In this document: positions 22,976 through 30,403 of the stretch, in pieces
Position numbering within the stretch: position 1 is the stretch's first letter
Layout: each line of letters begins with the position of its first letter
Assembly (NCBI GenBank): GCA_964406735.1
Contig: CAYOSU010000017.1
Location: 1 to 33,381 of the forward strand
DNA from: CAYOSU01 sp964406735
GTDB lineage: Bacteria > Bacillota > Clostridia > Christensenellales > CAMQZB01
Direction: 5' to 3'
DNA: 33,381 nucleotides
Notes under the pieces: generated by a model
Database searches by the model: none
What the model was told of the DNA's origin: nothing
The model's input: the letters and a program-made list of their open reading frames with translations, nothing else
Position numbers and translations under genes: made by a program

Positions 22976-24037
22976 ATGAATATCAACAAATTAACTTATG
23001 AGGACGTAGACGGCTATATCGTCTTGTCGGAATTTAACAGGTACTATTTCACCGACTTCCATTCGTCGTTCGGCATCCTTATCGCAACGAAGGATAAGGG
23101 CTATTACATAACGGACAACCGTTACGGCGAGGTATGCAGAGCACATTTTGCAGGCACTGAGGTCGAAGCGCTTATCGCAACGTCCGGGAAAGACGCTTAC
23201 GACATTGCAAAGAAGATAGTGTCGGACAACGGAATAAAAACGCTCGGCTTCGAGGACGTTATGAGTGTCAGGGAGTTTGAAGAGCTCAAAGAGCAGATCC
23301 CTGCAATGTACGTTGCAAAGGGCGTGTACTTCGAGATACTTCGTTCGATAAAGACGGACGAAGAGGTCGAGAAGATAGCTACCATCATGGAGATCTCGTC
23401 AAGAGCGTTTGAAAAGGCGCTTTCGAGCTTCAAGGTCGGTATGACGGAAAAAGAGCTTTGCGCAGAGCTTAACTACCAGATATATAACCTCGGCGCAGAT
23501 TCTCTTGCATTCGAGACGATAGTTGCAAGCGGAACGAACGGAAGCAAGCCTCACGCAGTGCCTTCCGATAAGAGGGTCGAAAAAGGCGAGATGGTAACGT
23601 TCGACTTCGGCGGAAGATTGAACGGCTACTGTGCGGATATTACGAGAACGATAGCATTCGGCAAAATATCCGACGAGCAGGAAAAACTCTATAACACCGT
23701 CAAGGAAGCACAGCTCATCGGACTTTCTGCAGTAAAAGTAGGTGCTATGGGCTGCGAGATAGACGGCATTGTAAGGGAGTTTTTCAAGTCCAAGGGTCTT
23801 GATAAGTACTTCATCCACTCGTTGGGACACGGCGTCGGCGTAGAGATACACGAGCAACCGAGACTTGCAAACGGCTGTAAGACGGAGCTTTGCGAGAACA
23901 TGATAGTAACGGTCGAGCCGGGACTATATATCCCCGATAAGTACGGCGTCAGGATCGAAGACACAGTATGCGTAGGTAAAAACGGAATCAGAAACCTTGC
24001 AAAGATCAGCAAGGAACTCATCACAATAAAAGCATAA
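22976..24037 (+). CDS. M24 family Xaa-Pro aminopeptidase
   Basis: 353 residues from ATG 22976 (AAGGAAG upstream); a TTG 18 codons earlier would lie in the promoter. It releases N-terminal residues preceding proline. N-terminal creatinase-like domain 1-125; pita-bread catalytic domain with metal ligands in FDFGGRLNGYCADITRT (two Asp), SLGHGVGVEIHE (His), VTVEPGLYIP (Glu) and VRIEDTVCV (Glu). It pairs with efp (17-base gap), a frequent order in Firmicutes; no direct mechanistic link is proven. Confidence 0.95.
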   Translation: MNINKLTYEDVDGYIVLSEFNRYYFTDFHSSFGILIATKDKGYYITDNRYGEVCRAHFAGTEVEALIATSGKDAYDIAKKIVSDNGIKTLGFEDVMSVREFEELKEQIPAMYVAKGVYFEILRSIKTDEEVEKIATIMEISSRAFEKALSSFKVGMTEKELCAELNYQIYNLGADSLAFETIVASGTNGSKPHAVPSDKRVEKGEMVTFDFGGRLNGYCADITRTIAFGKISDEQEKLYNTVKEAQLIGLSAVKVGAMGCEIDGIVREFFKSKGLDKYFIHSLGHGVGVEIHEQPRLANGCKTELCENMIVTVEPGLYIPDKYGVRIEDTVCVGKNGIRNLAKISKELITIKA

Positions 24038-24054
24038 TAATTGGAGGAATATTT

Positions 24055-24618
24055 ATGATAGTAGCAGGCGATTTCAGAAAAGGATCAACATTTGAGATGG
24101 ACGGCAAGGTTTATACCGTAGTCGAGTTTCAGCACGTTAAACCCGGCAAGGGCGCAGCATTCGTAAGAACGAAGATCAGAGACGTTATCAACGGCGGCGT
24201 AATCGAAATTACGTTCAACCCTTCCGATAAATATCCCGTTGCAAGAATTGATACGAGAAAGTACGAGTATCTTTATTTCGACGGCGAGTTCTACGTATTC
24301 ATGGAACCCGAGACCTACGAGCAGGTAACGCTTTCGTCCGACGTAGTAGGCGACGCTTTGAAGTTCTTGAAAGAGAACGATCAGGTTACCTTGAAGTTCT
24401 ACAACGGTTCGGCATTCTCTTGCGAGCCCGAGAACTTCGTAACCCTCAAGATAACGAGCGCAGAGCCCGGCGTAGTAGGAAACACTGCAACCAACGTTAT
24501 GAAGAACGCAGTCGTTGAGACGGGAGCTTCCATCATGGTTCCTATGTTCGTTAACGAAGGCGACACGATAAGAGTCGATACGAGAACGGGCGAATACATG
24601 GAGCGTGTTAAAGCGTAA
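24055..24618 (+). CDS. efp: Translation elongation factor P
   Basis: 187 residues, three beta-barrel domains. EF-P rescues ribosomes stalled at polyproline. The tip loop KPGKGAAF has Lys32, the residue modified in organisms such as Bacillus. VYTVVEFQHVKPGKGAAF and EYLYFDGEFYVFMEPETYEQV are signatures; the C-terminal barrel ends in GDTIRVDTRTGEYMERVK. GGAGG precedes ATG 24055. No modification enzyme is encoded nearby. A strong terminator follows. Confidence 0.98.
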   Translation: MIVAGDFRKGSTFEMDGKVYTVVEFQHVKPGKGAAFVRTKIRDVINGGVIEITFNPSDKYPVARIDTRKYEYLYFDGEFYVFMEPETYEQVTLSSDVVGDALKFLKENDQVTLKFYNGSAFSCEPENFVTLKITSAEPGVVGNTATNVMKNAVVETGASIMVPMFVNEGDTIRVDTRTGEYMERVKA

Positions 24619-24639
24619 TATTTATTGAAATTAAAAATC

Positions 24640-24671
24640 AGATCCGGCACATTACCGTCGGATCTTTTTTT
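24640..24671 (+). terminator. pepP-efp terminator
   Basis: AGATCCG pairs with CGGATCT over a 12-base loop, followed by an uninterrupted run of T residues (24665-24671). Confidence 0.92.
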
Positions 24672-24698
24672 ACATTGCGATAACTTGGAAAATAGCTA

Positions 24699-24727
24699 TT
24701 GACTGTTGCTCGAATGAGAGTTATAAT
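24699..24727 (+). promoter_or_regulatory. Promoter of the degenerate FAD-binding gene
   Basis: TTGACT (24699-24704), 17-bp spacer, TATAAT (24722-24727). The transcript would start near 24734, about 100 bases before the coding start. Confidence 0.87.
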
Positions 24728-24741
24728 ACTCTATATGAAGC

Positions 24742-24820
24742 AAGGCTTTATCTTGCGATAAAGCCTTTACAATGCCCGTCGGCATTGTGTAAAACTATGT
24801 AAGCGGCTAAAAAAATAGCC
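24742..24820 (+). promoter_or_regulatory. Structured 5' leader with three consecutive hairpins
   Basis: Hairpin 1: 11 bp, AAGGCTTTATC (24742-24752) with GATAAAGCCTT (24757-24767), loop TTGC. Hairpin 2: 8 bp, ACAATGCC (24769-24776) with GGCATTGT (24781-24788), loop CGTC. Hairpin 3: GGCTA (24805-24809) with TAGCC (24816-24820), directly ahead of the GGAG of the gene. It matches no riboswitch class I know; a regulatory leader or processed small RNA is inferred. Confidence 0.55.
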
Positions 24821-24833
24821 AACGGAGAAAAAC

Positions 24834-26120
24834 ATGAACGAATTGGTATACGGTCTTTATAAAAACGACGTAGACGATGGATTGAGGAGCATTGCGGACT
24901 ACGCGGTGAAAGAGTTGTTCGGAAAAGAAAAAACGGCGGCGGTGTCGCTCGAACTTTCCTTGGACGAATCTGAATATCCCACAAAGCTTAGCGATGAGTA
25001 TATAGCGGAGCTTAAAGGCATAGTCGGCGATGAAAATGTTTCGACGCTTGCTTGCGATAGAGTGGCAGTATCGTTTTCAAGGCGTGCTATCGACGTGATG
25101 ACGTTGCAAGGCGGAAAGCTCGACGAGATATGCGATGTTGTGGTATATCCGTCAGAATTGACCGAGATAGAGGGAGTGGTTAGCTATTGCGACGAGAAAG
25201 GCATTTCGCTTTACGTTTACGACGGCTCGTACGACGAGCGTGACGAGATAATAAATAGCGGTAGCGTGTGCATTGACCTCAGGCGCAATTATAACAGAGT
25301 AGTCCGCTTCAATGAAATAGATAAGACGATAACGGTAGAAGCCGGCATGAGCATGGTGCGTTTGCAGGATATTTTGGTCCACGGACGTAAATATTTCAAG
25401 TCGCTTGGCGGTTATACTTTATCACGCTTCCCCGTTGATTTTGCGTATGCATCCGTTTGCGACGTAGCGTTGTCGGATTACTCGGGAGATATTATCGAAA
25501 GCCAAAGCGGCATTGAACTTGGCTACAGCGAGCTGTATGTTCCTACCGAGGTAACGTTCCGCATATCCCGTTGCATTTATGAGAACAGAAAGCCGTTTGC
25601 GTACCTATATAATGCGTTTGACGAGGCAACCTTTGCAGCAAGGACGATAAGGCAAAACGAGTGCGGAAGTGCTGCTACCGTATTTGCGTACGACGAGATC
25701 GCTACTAACCTTATTTTCAAGGCGGTTGGCAAGGCATGCAAAAAGGGACAATGCCTCTTGTTCGGTTATGCCGACGGCGAGAAAAAATATTGTGCGGAAA
25801 TTGCGAAACGAGCGACGGCGTATGCCGAAAAGCTTGGCGGTGAGCGCGTAGATGGCGATTTTTCTTGCCTTCTTGCGACAAACTCAAAGCTCTTGCCCTT
25901 CCGCGATGCATTGCTTGAAAAGAACGTAGTGCTTGACGCAGTCAGCTTGCCGATAAAGTGGTCGAAGCTTGAAGAAACAAGGCGTGAGCTTTTGGATTCT
26001 TATGAGGGCGTTTCGGATACGAAGGTAATAACGGCGCTTAGTCAATGCGAGGATAATGAAGGTATACTTTCCGTACTGTTCATTACCGATAACGATGCTG
26101 ATGACGAAGCGGTGGAATAA
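24834..26120 (+). CDS. Degenerate FAD-linked oxidase-like protein (VAO/PCMH fold)
   Basis: 428 residues. The region CDVVVYPSELTEIEGVVSYCDEKGISLYVYDG (residues ~103-133), then VCIDLRRNYNRVVRFNEIDKTITVEAGMSMVRLQDIL and LGGYTLSRFP resemble the PCMH FAD-binding domain of glycolate oxidase/alkylglycerone-phosphate synthase types, and a C-terminal oxidase-like domain follows. The hallmark glycine loop (GGGTS) is replaced by YDGSYDE and the later Gly/Ala-rich cofactor contacts are missing. So it probably does not bind FAD in the usual way. GGAG precedes the ATG. Single-gene unit with its own promoter, leader and terminator. Function unknown; similarity is from motif order only. Confidence 0.6.
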   Translation: MNELVYGLYKNDVDDGLRSIADYAVKELFGKEKTAAVSLELSLDESEYPTKLSDEYIAELKGIVGDENVSTLACDRVAVSFSRRAIDVMTLQGGKLDEICDVVVYPSELTEIEGVVSYCDEKGISLYVYDGSYDERDEIINSGSVCIDLRRNYNRVVRFNEIDKTITVEAGMSMVRLQDILVHGRKYFKSLGGYTLSRFPVDFAYASVCDVALSDYSGDIIESQSGIELGYSELYVPTEVTFRISRCIYENRKPFAYLYNAFDEATFAARTIRQNECGSAATVFAYDEIATNLIFKAVGKACKKGQCLLFGYADGEKKYCAEIAKRATAYAEKLGGERVDGDFSCLLATNSKLLPFRDALLEKNVVLDAVSLPIKWSKLEETRRELLDSYEGVSDTKVITALSQCEDNEGILSVLFITDNDADDEAVE

Positions 26121-26139
26121 AAAATAGATAATAAAACGG

Positions 26140-26174
26140 CGGACGGAAGTGAATTTCCCGTCCGTTTTCGTTTT
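26140..26174 (+). terminator. Terminator after the FAD-binding-like gene
   Basis: CGGACGG pairs with CCGTCCG over an 11-base loop, followed by TTTTCGTTTT. Confidence 0.85.
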
Positions 26175-26253
26175 AAGCTCTTTCATTTCAGAGAAAAACT
26201 TTATTTAATTATTAATTATATTAACAATTTTATAAAAAAATATCGGTTCACTC

Positions 26254-26282
26254 TTGAAATGGTGGATTTTATATGTTATGAT
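26254..26282 (+). promoter_or_regulatory. Promoter of the GPH-type symporter gene
   Basis: TTGAAA (26254-26259), 17-bp spacer ending TGT (extended -10), TATGAT (26277-26282). Confidence 0.78.
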
Positions 26283-26339
26283 GTACTAAGAAATAAGCAT
26301 TTATTTTTTGCGACACATCGCAAAACAAGGAGGAAAATG

Positions 26340-27794
26340 ATGCAAAAGGAAAACACAACGCCTCGTCCGTTCGGTATAAGGGACAAATTGTCTTACGCTG
26401 CGGGCGACTGTGCATGTAATTTCAGCTTCGCGTTAAAGAGCTACCTATTCTTGTTCTATACGCAGTTTATCGGCTTGCCCGTTACGGTATGGTCGATAAT
26501 AATTTTGGTAGCGCAGATATGGGACGCTATCAACGATCCTATCGTAGGCTCGCTCGTTGATGCAATAAAGCCCGGCAAGCGCGGCAAATATAATAGCTGG
26601 ATATTCTACGGCTCAATCATACTTTTGGTATCGGGCGCAGGACTGTTCATTCCTATTCCTAACGCTCCTATGTGGGTAAAGATCGTCGTTGCGTCGCTCG
26701 GCTACTTCTTGTGGGATCTTTCCTACACGATGGTAAACGTACCTTACGGAACGATGGCAGGTGTCATCACCTCCGACTCGACGGAAAGAGCAGAGCTTTC
26801 GACTTGGAGAACGATAGGATCTATGGTTCCTAACTTCCTGTTGATGGTATTGATCCCGATCATCGTATACGATGAAAACAACAAGCTCCTCGGCGACAGA
26901 GTATTCTTCGTAGCGCTCATTTTCGGCGTACTTGCGTTCTTCCTCTTCCAGTGGATGATGAAGACAACGGTCATCAGAGTTGAGATGCCCGATACGTCCA
27001 AGCAGGCAAAGAAGAAATTCAATTACGGCAGAGCGATAGCTCACTTCTTCAAGAACCGTTCCATCGTTGGCGTAACGCTCGCAGGTATGGTCATGTTCAT
27101 CGTATTCAACGGCATGACGGCGGCAAACGCAGTTTTGGTACAGTCTTACTTCAAGGCTTCTCAGATCTCCGGACTTATGAATATGATAACGGTAATTCCT
27201 TACGTTATCTGCATATTCATCACGAAGCCCTTGGTTAAGAAGTTCGGTAAGCAGGACGCTTCCGCATATCCTATTCTTCTCGGCGTAGTAGGCGCAATCG
27301 TAATGCTCGTTTACGATCCCCCGATGAATATCACAGGCTATATCATCTGGCAGTGCTTGGTATTCTTGGTATCGTTGGGATACTCCGTATTCTCCTTCAC
27401 GACGTGGGCAATGGTAGCAGACGCTATCGACTATAACGAGTGGAAGACAGGAGAAAGAGACGAGGGTACGACGTATGGTATCTTCACTTTCGGAAGAAAG
27501 CTCGCTCAGGGTATCGGCGCAAGTGCTATAGGCTTACTTCTCATCGCAGTAGGTTACGTAGAGGCTACCGCAGAAGTTCAGACGGTAGAGGTTGCTCACA
27601 ATATCAAGAACCTCGTCGCAGGACTTTATCTCGGCGGAATGGTTTTGATGTTCCTTTGCTTGAAGTTCATGTATAACATCGACAAGAAGACCGTTGCCGA
27701 AATGGAAGCAGCACTCGGAAGAAACTCAGACCAGCTCATCGGCGAAACGGGTGAAGACCTCGACGACGAAACGAGAGAGGAACTCAACTTCTGA
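26340..27794 (+). CDS. GPH family sugar:cation symporter (MelB-like)
   Basis: 484 residues from ATG 26340 (AAGGAGG six bases upstream; an adjacent ATG at 26337 is also possible). About 12 membrane helices. LSYAAGDCACNFSFAL, LVAQIWDAINDPIVGSLVDAI and KRGKYNSWI match the MFS_2/GPH pattern in which Asp residues of helix II bind the cation (Na+ or H+). Also the central TTWAMVADAIDYNEWKTGERDEGTTYGIFTFGRKLAQG is diagnostic. Family substrates are galactosides, xylosides or glucuronides; none can be named, as no glycosidase or regulator is adjacent. Acidic C-terminal tail. Confidence 0.93.
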   Translation: MQKENTTPRPFGIRDKLSYAAGDCACNFSFALKSYLFLFYTQFIGLPVTVWSIIILVAQIWDAINDPIVGSLVDAIKPGKRGKYNSWIFYGSIILLVSGAGLFIPIPNAPMWVKIVVASLGYFLWDLSYTMVNVPYGTMAGVITSDSTERAELSTWRTIGSMVPNFLLMVLIPIIVYDENNKLLGDRVFFVALIFGVLAFFLFQWMMKTTVIRVEMPDTSKQAKKKFNYGRAIAHFFKNRSIVGVTLAGMVMFIVFNGMTAANAVLVQSYFKASQISGLMNMITVIPYVICIFITKPLVKKFGKQDASAYPILLGVVGAIVMLVYDPPMNITGYIIWQCLVFLVSLGYSVFSFTTWAMVADAIDYNEWKTGERDEGTTYGIFTFGRKLAQGIGASAIGLLLIAVGYVEATAEVQTVEVAHNIKNLVAGLYLGGMVLMFLCLKFMYNIDKKTVAEMEAALGRNSDQLIGETGEDLDDETREELNF

Positions 27795-27799
27795 ATAAA

Positions 27800-27817
27800 T
27801 AATCGACCTATCGATTA
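27800..27817. repeat. 7-bp inverted repeat after the symporter stop
   Basis: TAATCGA and TCGATTA flank a four-base loop (CCTA), a few bases downstream of the stop codon. No T-run follows; the terminator is the next hairpin. Confidence 0.5.
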
Positions 27818-27834
27818 AATTGAATATGAAAAAG

Positions 27835-27863
27835 CAGGCTCGTTGATCGAGCCTGTTTCTTTG
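27835..27863 (+). terminator. Terminator of the GPH symporter gene
   Basis: CAGGCTCG pairs with CGAGCCTG over TTGAT, then TTTCTTT. Confidence 0.88.
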
Positions 27864-27947
27864 TGTCATTAGTGCTATAATATCAAGAACTAACACATTT
27901 TTGTTAAAACTAAGCAGATTTTTAATATAAATTATCAAATTTAACTA

Positions 27948-27976
27948 TTTACAAAGATGAAAATTGGGAGTAATAT
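27948..27976 (+). promoter_or_regulatory. Probable promoter of the second MFS gene
   Basis: TTTACA (27948-27953), 17-bp spacer, TAATAT (27971-27976), in very AT-rich sequence. An isolated TATAAT near 27875 lacks a good -35. Confidence 0.6.
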
Positions 27977-28020
27977 ATAATTATTAAGGGCAAATATATT
28001 GCTTGATAAGGAGAAAAAAT

Positions 28021-29511
28021 ATGAGCAAAAAGGAAAAAGTATTGACGCCCGAGCAGATCGAGCGCCAACGCATCCGTGACGAGAAAGAACTCGCAAAGAT
28101 GCAAAAAGAAAAGGCAAGGCCAAAGCACGCCGGCTATATGGCGTATATGTTAGTCATCGTTACTATCGTATACATCGCCGACGAGATAACCACGCAGATC
28201 GGTACGCAGATGCAGGACATCATGGCGGATATCGTATTTGCGCCGATATTCGGAGCGGAGAAAGCCGTTACGGCGATGTCGTTGCTTTCAATGGTTTCTA
28301 TGGTATTTATCATTTTGGGTGTATTCTATAAGCCTCTTTCGGATAAATACGGCAGGAAGATATTCTTGGTAATCAATACGCTCGGCATGGGCGTAGGTAT
28401 GATAATCATTGCGCTTTGCACCAACATACCGGTATACCTTATCGGTTCGTGCGTATCGATGTTCTTCATCCCCAACGATATGCAGGCGATGTACATATAC
28501 GAGTGCGCACCTGAAGAAAAGCGCGGTAGGTTCTATTCGATAGCAAAGGCTTTCGCTACGTTCGGAATGCTTCTTATTCCCGTGCTCCGTGATGCGTTCG
28601 CAATCTACGAAGTCGTTGACGGCGTAAGGGTAATGACAGATATCAACTACTTCATGGTATACTTCATCCCTGCGATCATCGCGATCGCGGTTGCTATCGC
28701 TTCGATATTCCTTCTCCGTGAGTCCGATGCGTTCGTAGACGCAAGAATACGCGCTCTCACGATGACGGAAGAGGAAAAGGCGGCAGAGGCGGCTCACAAT
28801 CAGGATACGACAAGCCAAGGAAGTATGTTGGCAGGTATCAAATATATCTTCAAGCATAAACAGGTGCTTTGGCTCACCATCGCTTACGGCTTTACTATGG
28901 TCGGAACGCTCATCACGCAATACTATACCGCAGTAATAAACACCGGATACGAAGCTTTTGAGCTTGCTAACGGCGCAAGCCAGATCATAGCAGAACAGTC
29001 GGCAAAGGCTACGACGACGCAGGCGCTTACCCTCTTTGCTATCGGTAGTGGTATTTTACAGCTCGTTCAGGGCTTCATTGCGGACGGACTCGGCAGAAAG
29101 AAAGCGACCATCATAATGAGCGCACTCAGCATCGTATCTTATCTCGTACTGTTCTTTGGTTCGAGAAACGGTATCAACCCTTACGTAGTAGGCTTCTTCG
29201 CAGGTGCGGCAGTTGGTTCTTATTGGGCATCTGGCGATATTATCGGTCTTATGAGGACGGAATCCGTTCCCACAAACCTTCGTAACACTGTCGGCGCAAT
29301 AGCTCCGCTTCTTTCTATGGTTCCGATGATGGTATTCTCAGGTGCTTACATGGTCGTTATGGGAATTCTCGGCGATGCGGCTATCGGAATGCTTATTCTG
29401 TGCTTCTCCGTCGTAGGTATGGCGATAGGACTTATCCTCATGGCATTCAAGGTAAAAGAGACTAACGGCGTCGATCTTAACGCGATCAAGGGCGACGAAT
29501 TCGAGGCATAA
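28021..29511 (+). CDS. MFS transporter with charged N-terminal extension
   Basis: 496 residues from ATG 28021 (AAGGAG upstream; an in-frame TTG six codons earlier is less likely). Residues 1-45 are highly charged and helical (EQIERQRIRDEKELAKMQKEK), then about 12 membrane helices. The MFS motif A is visible as KPLSDKYGRKIF after helix 2 and again as GFIADGLGRKKA in the second half. Other landmarks are CAPEEKRGRFYS and a GDIIGLMRTESVPTNLRNT segment. The profile fits a sugar-porter-like or organic-solute MFS; the substrate is unknown. A single-gene unit. Confidence 0.88.
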   Translation: MSKKEKVLTPEQIERQRIRDEKELAKMQKEKARPKHAGYMAYMLVIVTIVYIADEITTQIGTQMQDIMADIVFAPIFGAEKAVTAMSLLSMVSMVFIILGVFYKPLSDKYGRKIFLVINTLGMGVGMIIIALCTNIPVYLIGSCVSMFFIPNDMQAMYIYECAPEEKRGRFYSIAKAFATFGMLLIPVLRDAFAIYEVVDGVRVMTDINYFMVYFIPAIIAIAVAIASIFLLRESDAFVDARIRALTMTEEEKAAEAAHNQDTTSQGSMLAGIKYIFKHKQVLWLTIAYGFTMVGTLITQYYTAVINTGYEAFELANGASQIIAEQSAKATTTQALTLFAIGSGILQLVQGFIADGLGRKKATIIMSALSIVSYLVLFFGSRNGINPYVVGFFAGAAVGSYWASGDIIGLMRTESVPTNLRNTVGAIAPLLSMVPMMVFSGAYMVVMGILGDAAIGMLILCFSVVGMAIGLILMAFKVKETNGVDLNAIKGDEFEA

Positions 29512-29534
29512 GCTAATAAAACATAAGGTATTTT

Positions 29535-29571
29535 CGGGACGGCTTTAACGCCGTCCCGTTGCTTTATTTTT
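29535..29571 (+). terminator. Terminator of the second MFS gene
   Basis: CGGGACGGC pairs perfectly with GCCGTCCCG over TTTAAC, followed by an interrupted T-rich tail. Confidence 0.9.
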
Positions 29572-29620
29572 GGAGAGGTCGCAATTTCTTAAAGCATAAG
29601 CAAAAATTAGCTTCCCTTGA

Positions 29621-29649
29621 TTGACTATTTTGTGCTTGAAATGTATACT
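29621..29649 (+). promoter_or_regulatory. Promoter of the GcvT-like gene
   Basis: TTGACT (29621-29626), 17-bp spacer, TATACT (29644-29649), about 40 bases before the start codon. Confidence 0.85.
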
Positions 29650-29687
29650 AATAGTGCTTGAATGTTAAATGTAATTGGAGGCATACG

Positions 29688-30329
29688 ATGCAAAAAACAC
29701 CGCTTTTTGATCTACATACGAAGCTTCACGGCAAAATGAACGACTATTACGGATACGAGATCCCCTCGTCATACGAGGCTGGTGTCGAAACGGAAAAAGA
29801 GAGAGTGTCTACCTCTTGCGGGCTTTTTGACGCCTGTTTTTTAGGTGAATTAGAGCTTGCGGGCGAGAAGCCGAGAGAAACTCTCGAAGCGATTTTCGGT
29901 GGCAATTTCGACCTCAAAGCAGGTGAAATAAGAAGAGTTGCGCTCTTTGACGAGAACGTTGACGTATATGCCGTCGCAAGCGGAGTGTTTATGCTGGTCG
30001 TAAGCCCTGCTACACACGAAAAGACGGTAAAGCACATAAGAGAACGCTTGGTTGACAAGACTACGTTGCTTGATATATCAAACGCTTTAGGCTCGGTCTT
30101 GGTAAAAGGTCCTAAGACGGACGAAATACTCAAAAAAATTGCAGTAATGCCCGAAAGGGAGTTGTCTTTCGTGACTCTGGCAATCAAGGAGACGAGTTGT
30201 ATCGTAACGAGACTTCACGACGGAGTGCTCATAACATGCAACTTCCAAAGGATAAAGAGCGTATATGAGGAAGTCGCACTCGTCGGTATACCGCAAGGGC
30301 TTTTGCCGTGCGGATACGAGGCAATGTAA
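29688..30329 (+). CDS. Half-length GcvT-like (aminomethyltransferase fold) protein
   Basis: 213 residues from ATG 29688 (GGAGG seven bases upstream); GcvT proper has ~360. LFDLHTKLHGKMNDYYGYEIPSSYEAGVETEKERV and CGLFDACFLGELEL follow the GcvT N-terminus, and ALGSVLVKGPKTDEILKKI matches the later folate-binding domain region. The C-terminal third is absent and the middle is shortened. It is not beside gcvH or gcvP. It could be a folate-binding regulatory or repair protein, as for other stand-alone GcvT relatives such as YgfZ; a role in glycine cleavage is doubtful. Own promoter and terminator. Confidence 0.75.
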   Translation: MQKTPLFDLHTKLHGKMNDYYGYEIPSSYEAGVETEKERVSTSCGLFDACFLGELELAGEKPRETLEAIFGGNFDLKAGEIRRVALFDENVDVYAVASGVFMLVVSPATHEKTVKHIRERLVDKTTLLDISNALGSVLVKGPKTDEILKKIAVMPERELSFVTLAIKETSCIVTRLHDGVLITCNFQRIKSVYEEVALVGIPQGLLPCGYEAM

Positions 30330-30333
30330 AAAG

Positions 30334-30360
30334 AAAAGCTCGACTTAATGTCGGGCTTTT
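30334..30360 (+). terminator. Terminator of the GcvT-like gene
   Basis: AAAAGCTCGAC pairs with GTCGGGCTTTT (one G-U) over TTAAT; the T-run is part of the stem base, as is common for A-T flanked terminators. Confidence 0.85.
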
Positions 30361-30367
30361 ATAATGT

Positions 30368-30395
30368 AAAAAAGGAGGCTATTAAGCCTCCTTTT
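30368..30395 (-). terminator. Terminator of the trypsin-like protease gene (probably bidirectional)
   Basis: AGGAGGCT (30373-30380) pairs with AGCCTCCT (30385-30392), with A-runs and T-runs on both sides. On the minus strand it follows the protease stop and ends in six T residues; it may also stop rightward read-through from the GcvT-like gene. Confidence 0.88.
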
Positions 30396-30403
30396 GTCGT
30401 ATT

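Noticed and set aside
27864..27880. TATAAT near 27875 as the promoter of the second MFS gene
   Set aside because: At a 17-bp distance there is only CTGTTT inside the preceding terminator; the element at 27948-27976 fits better.
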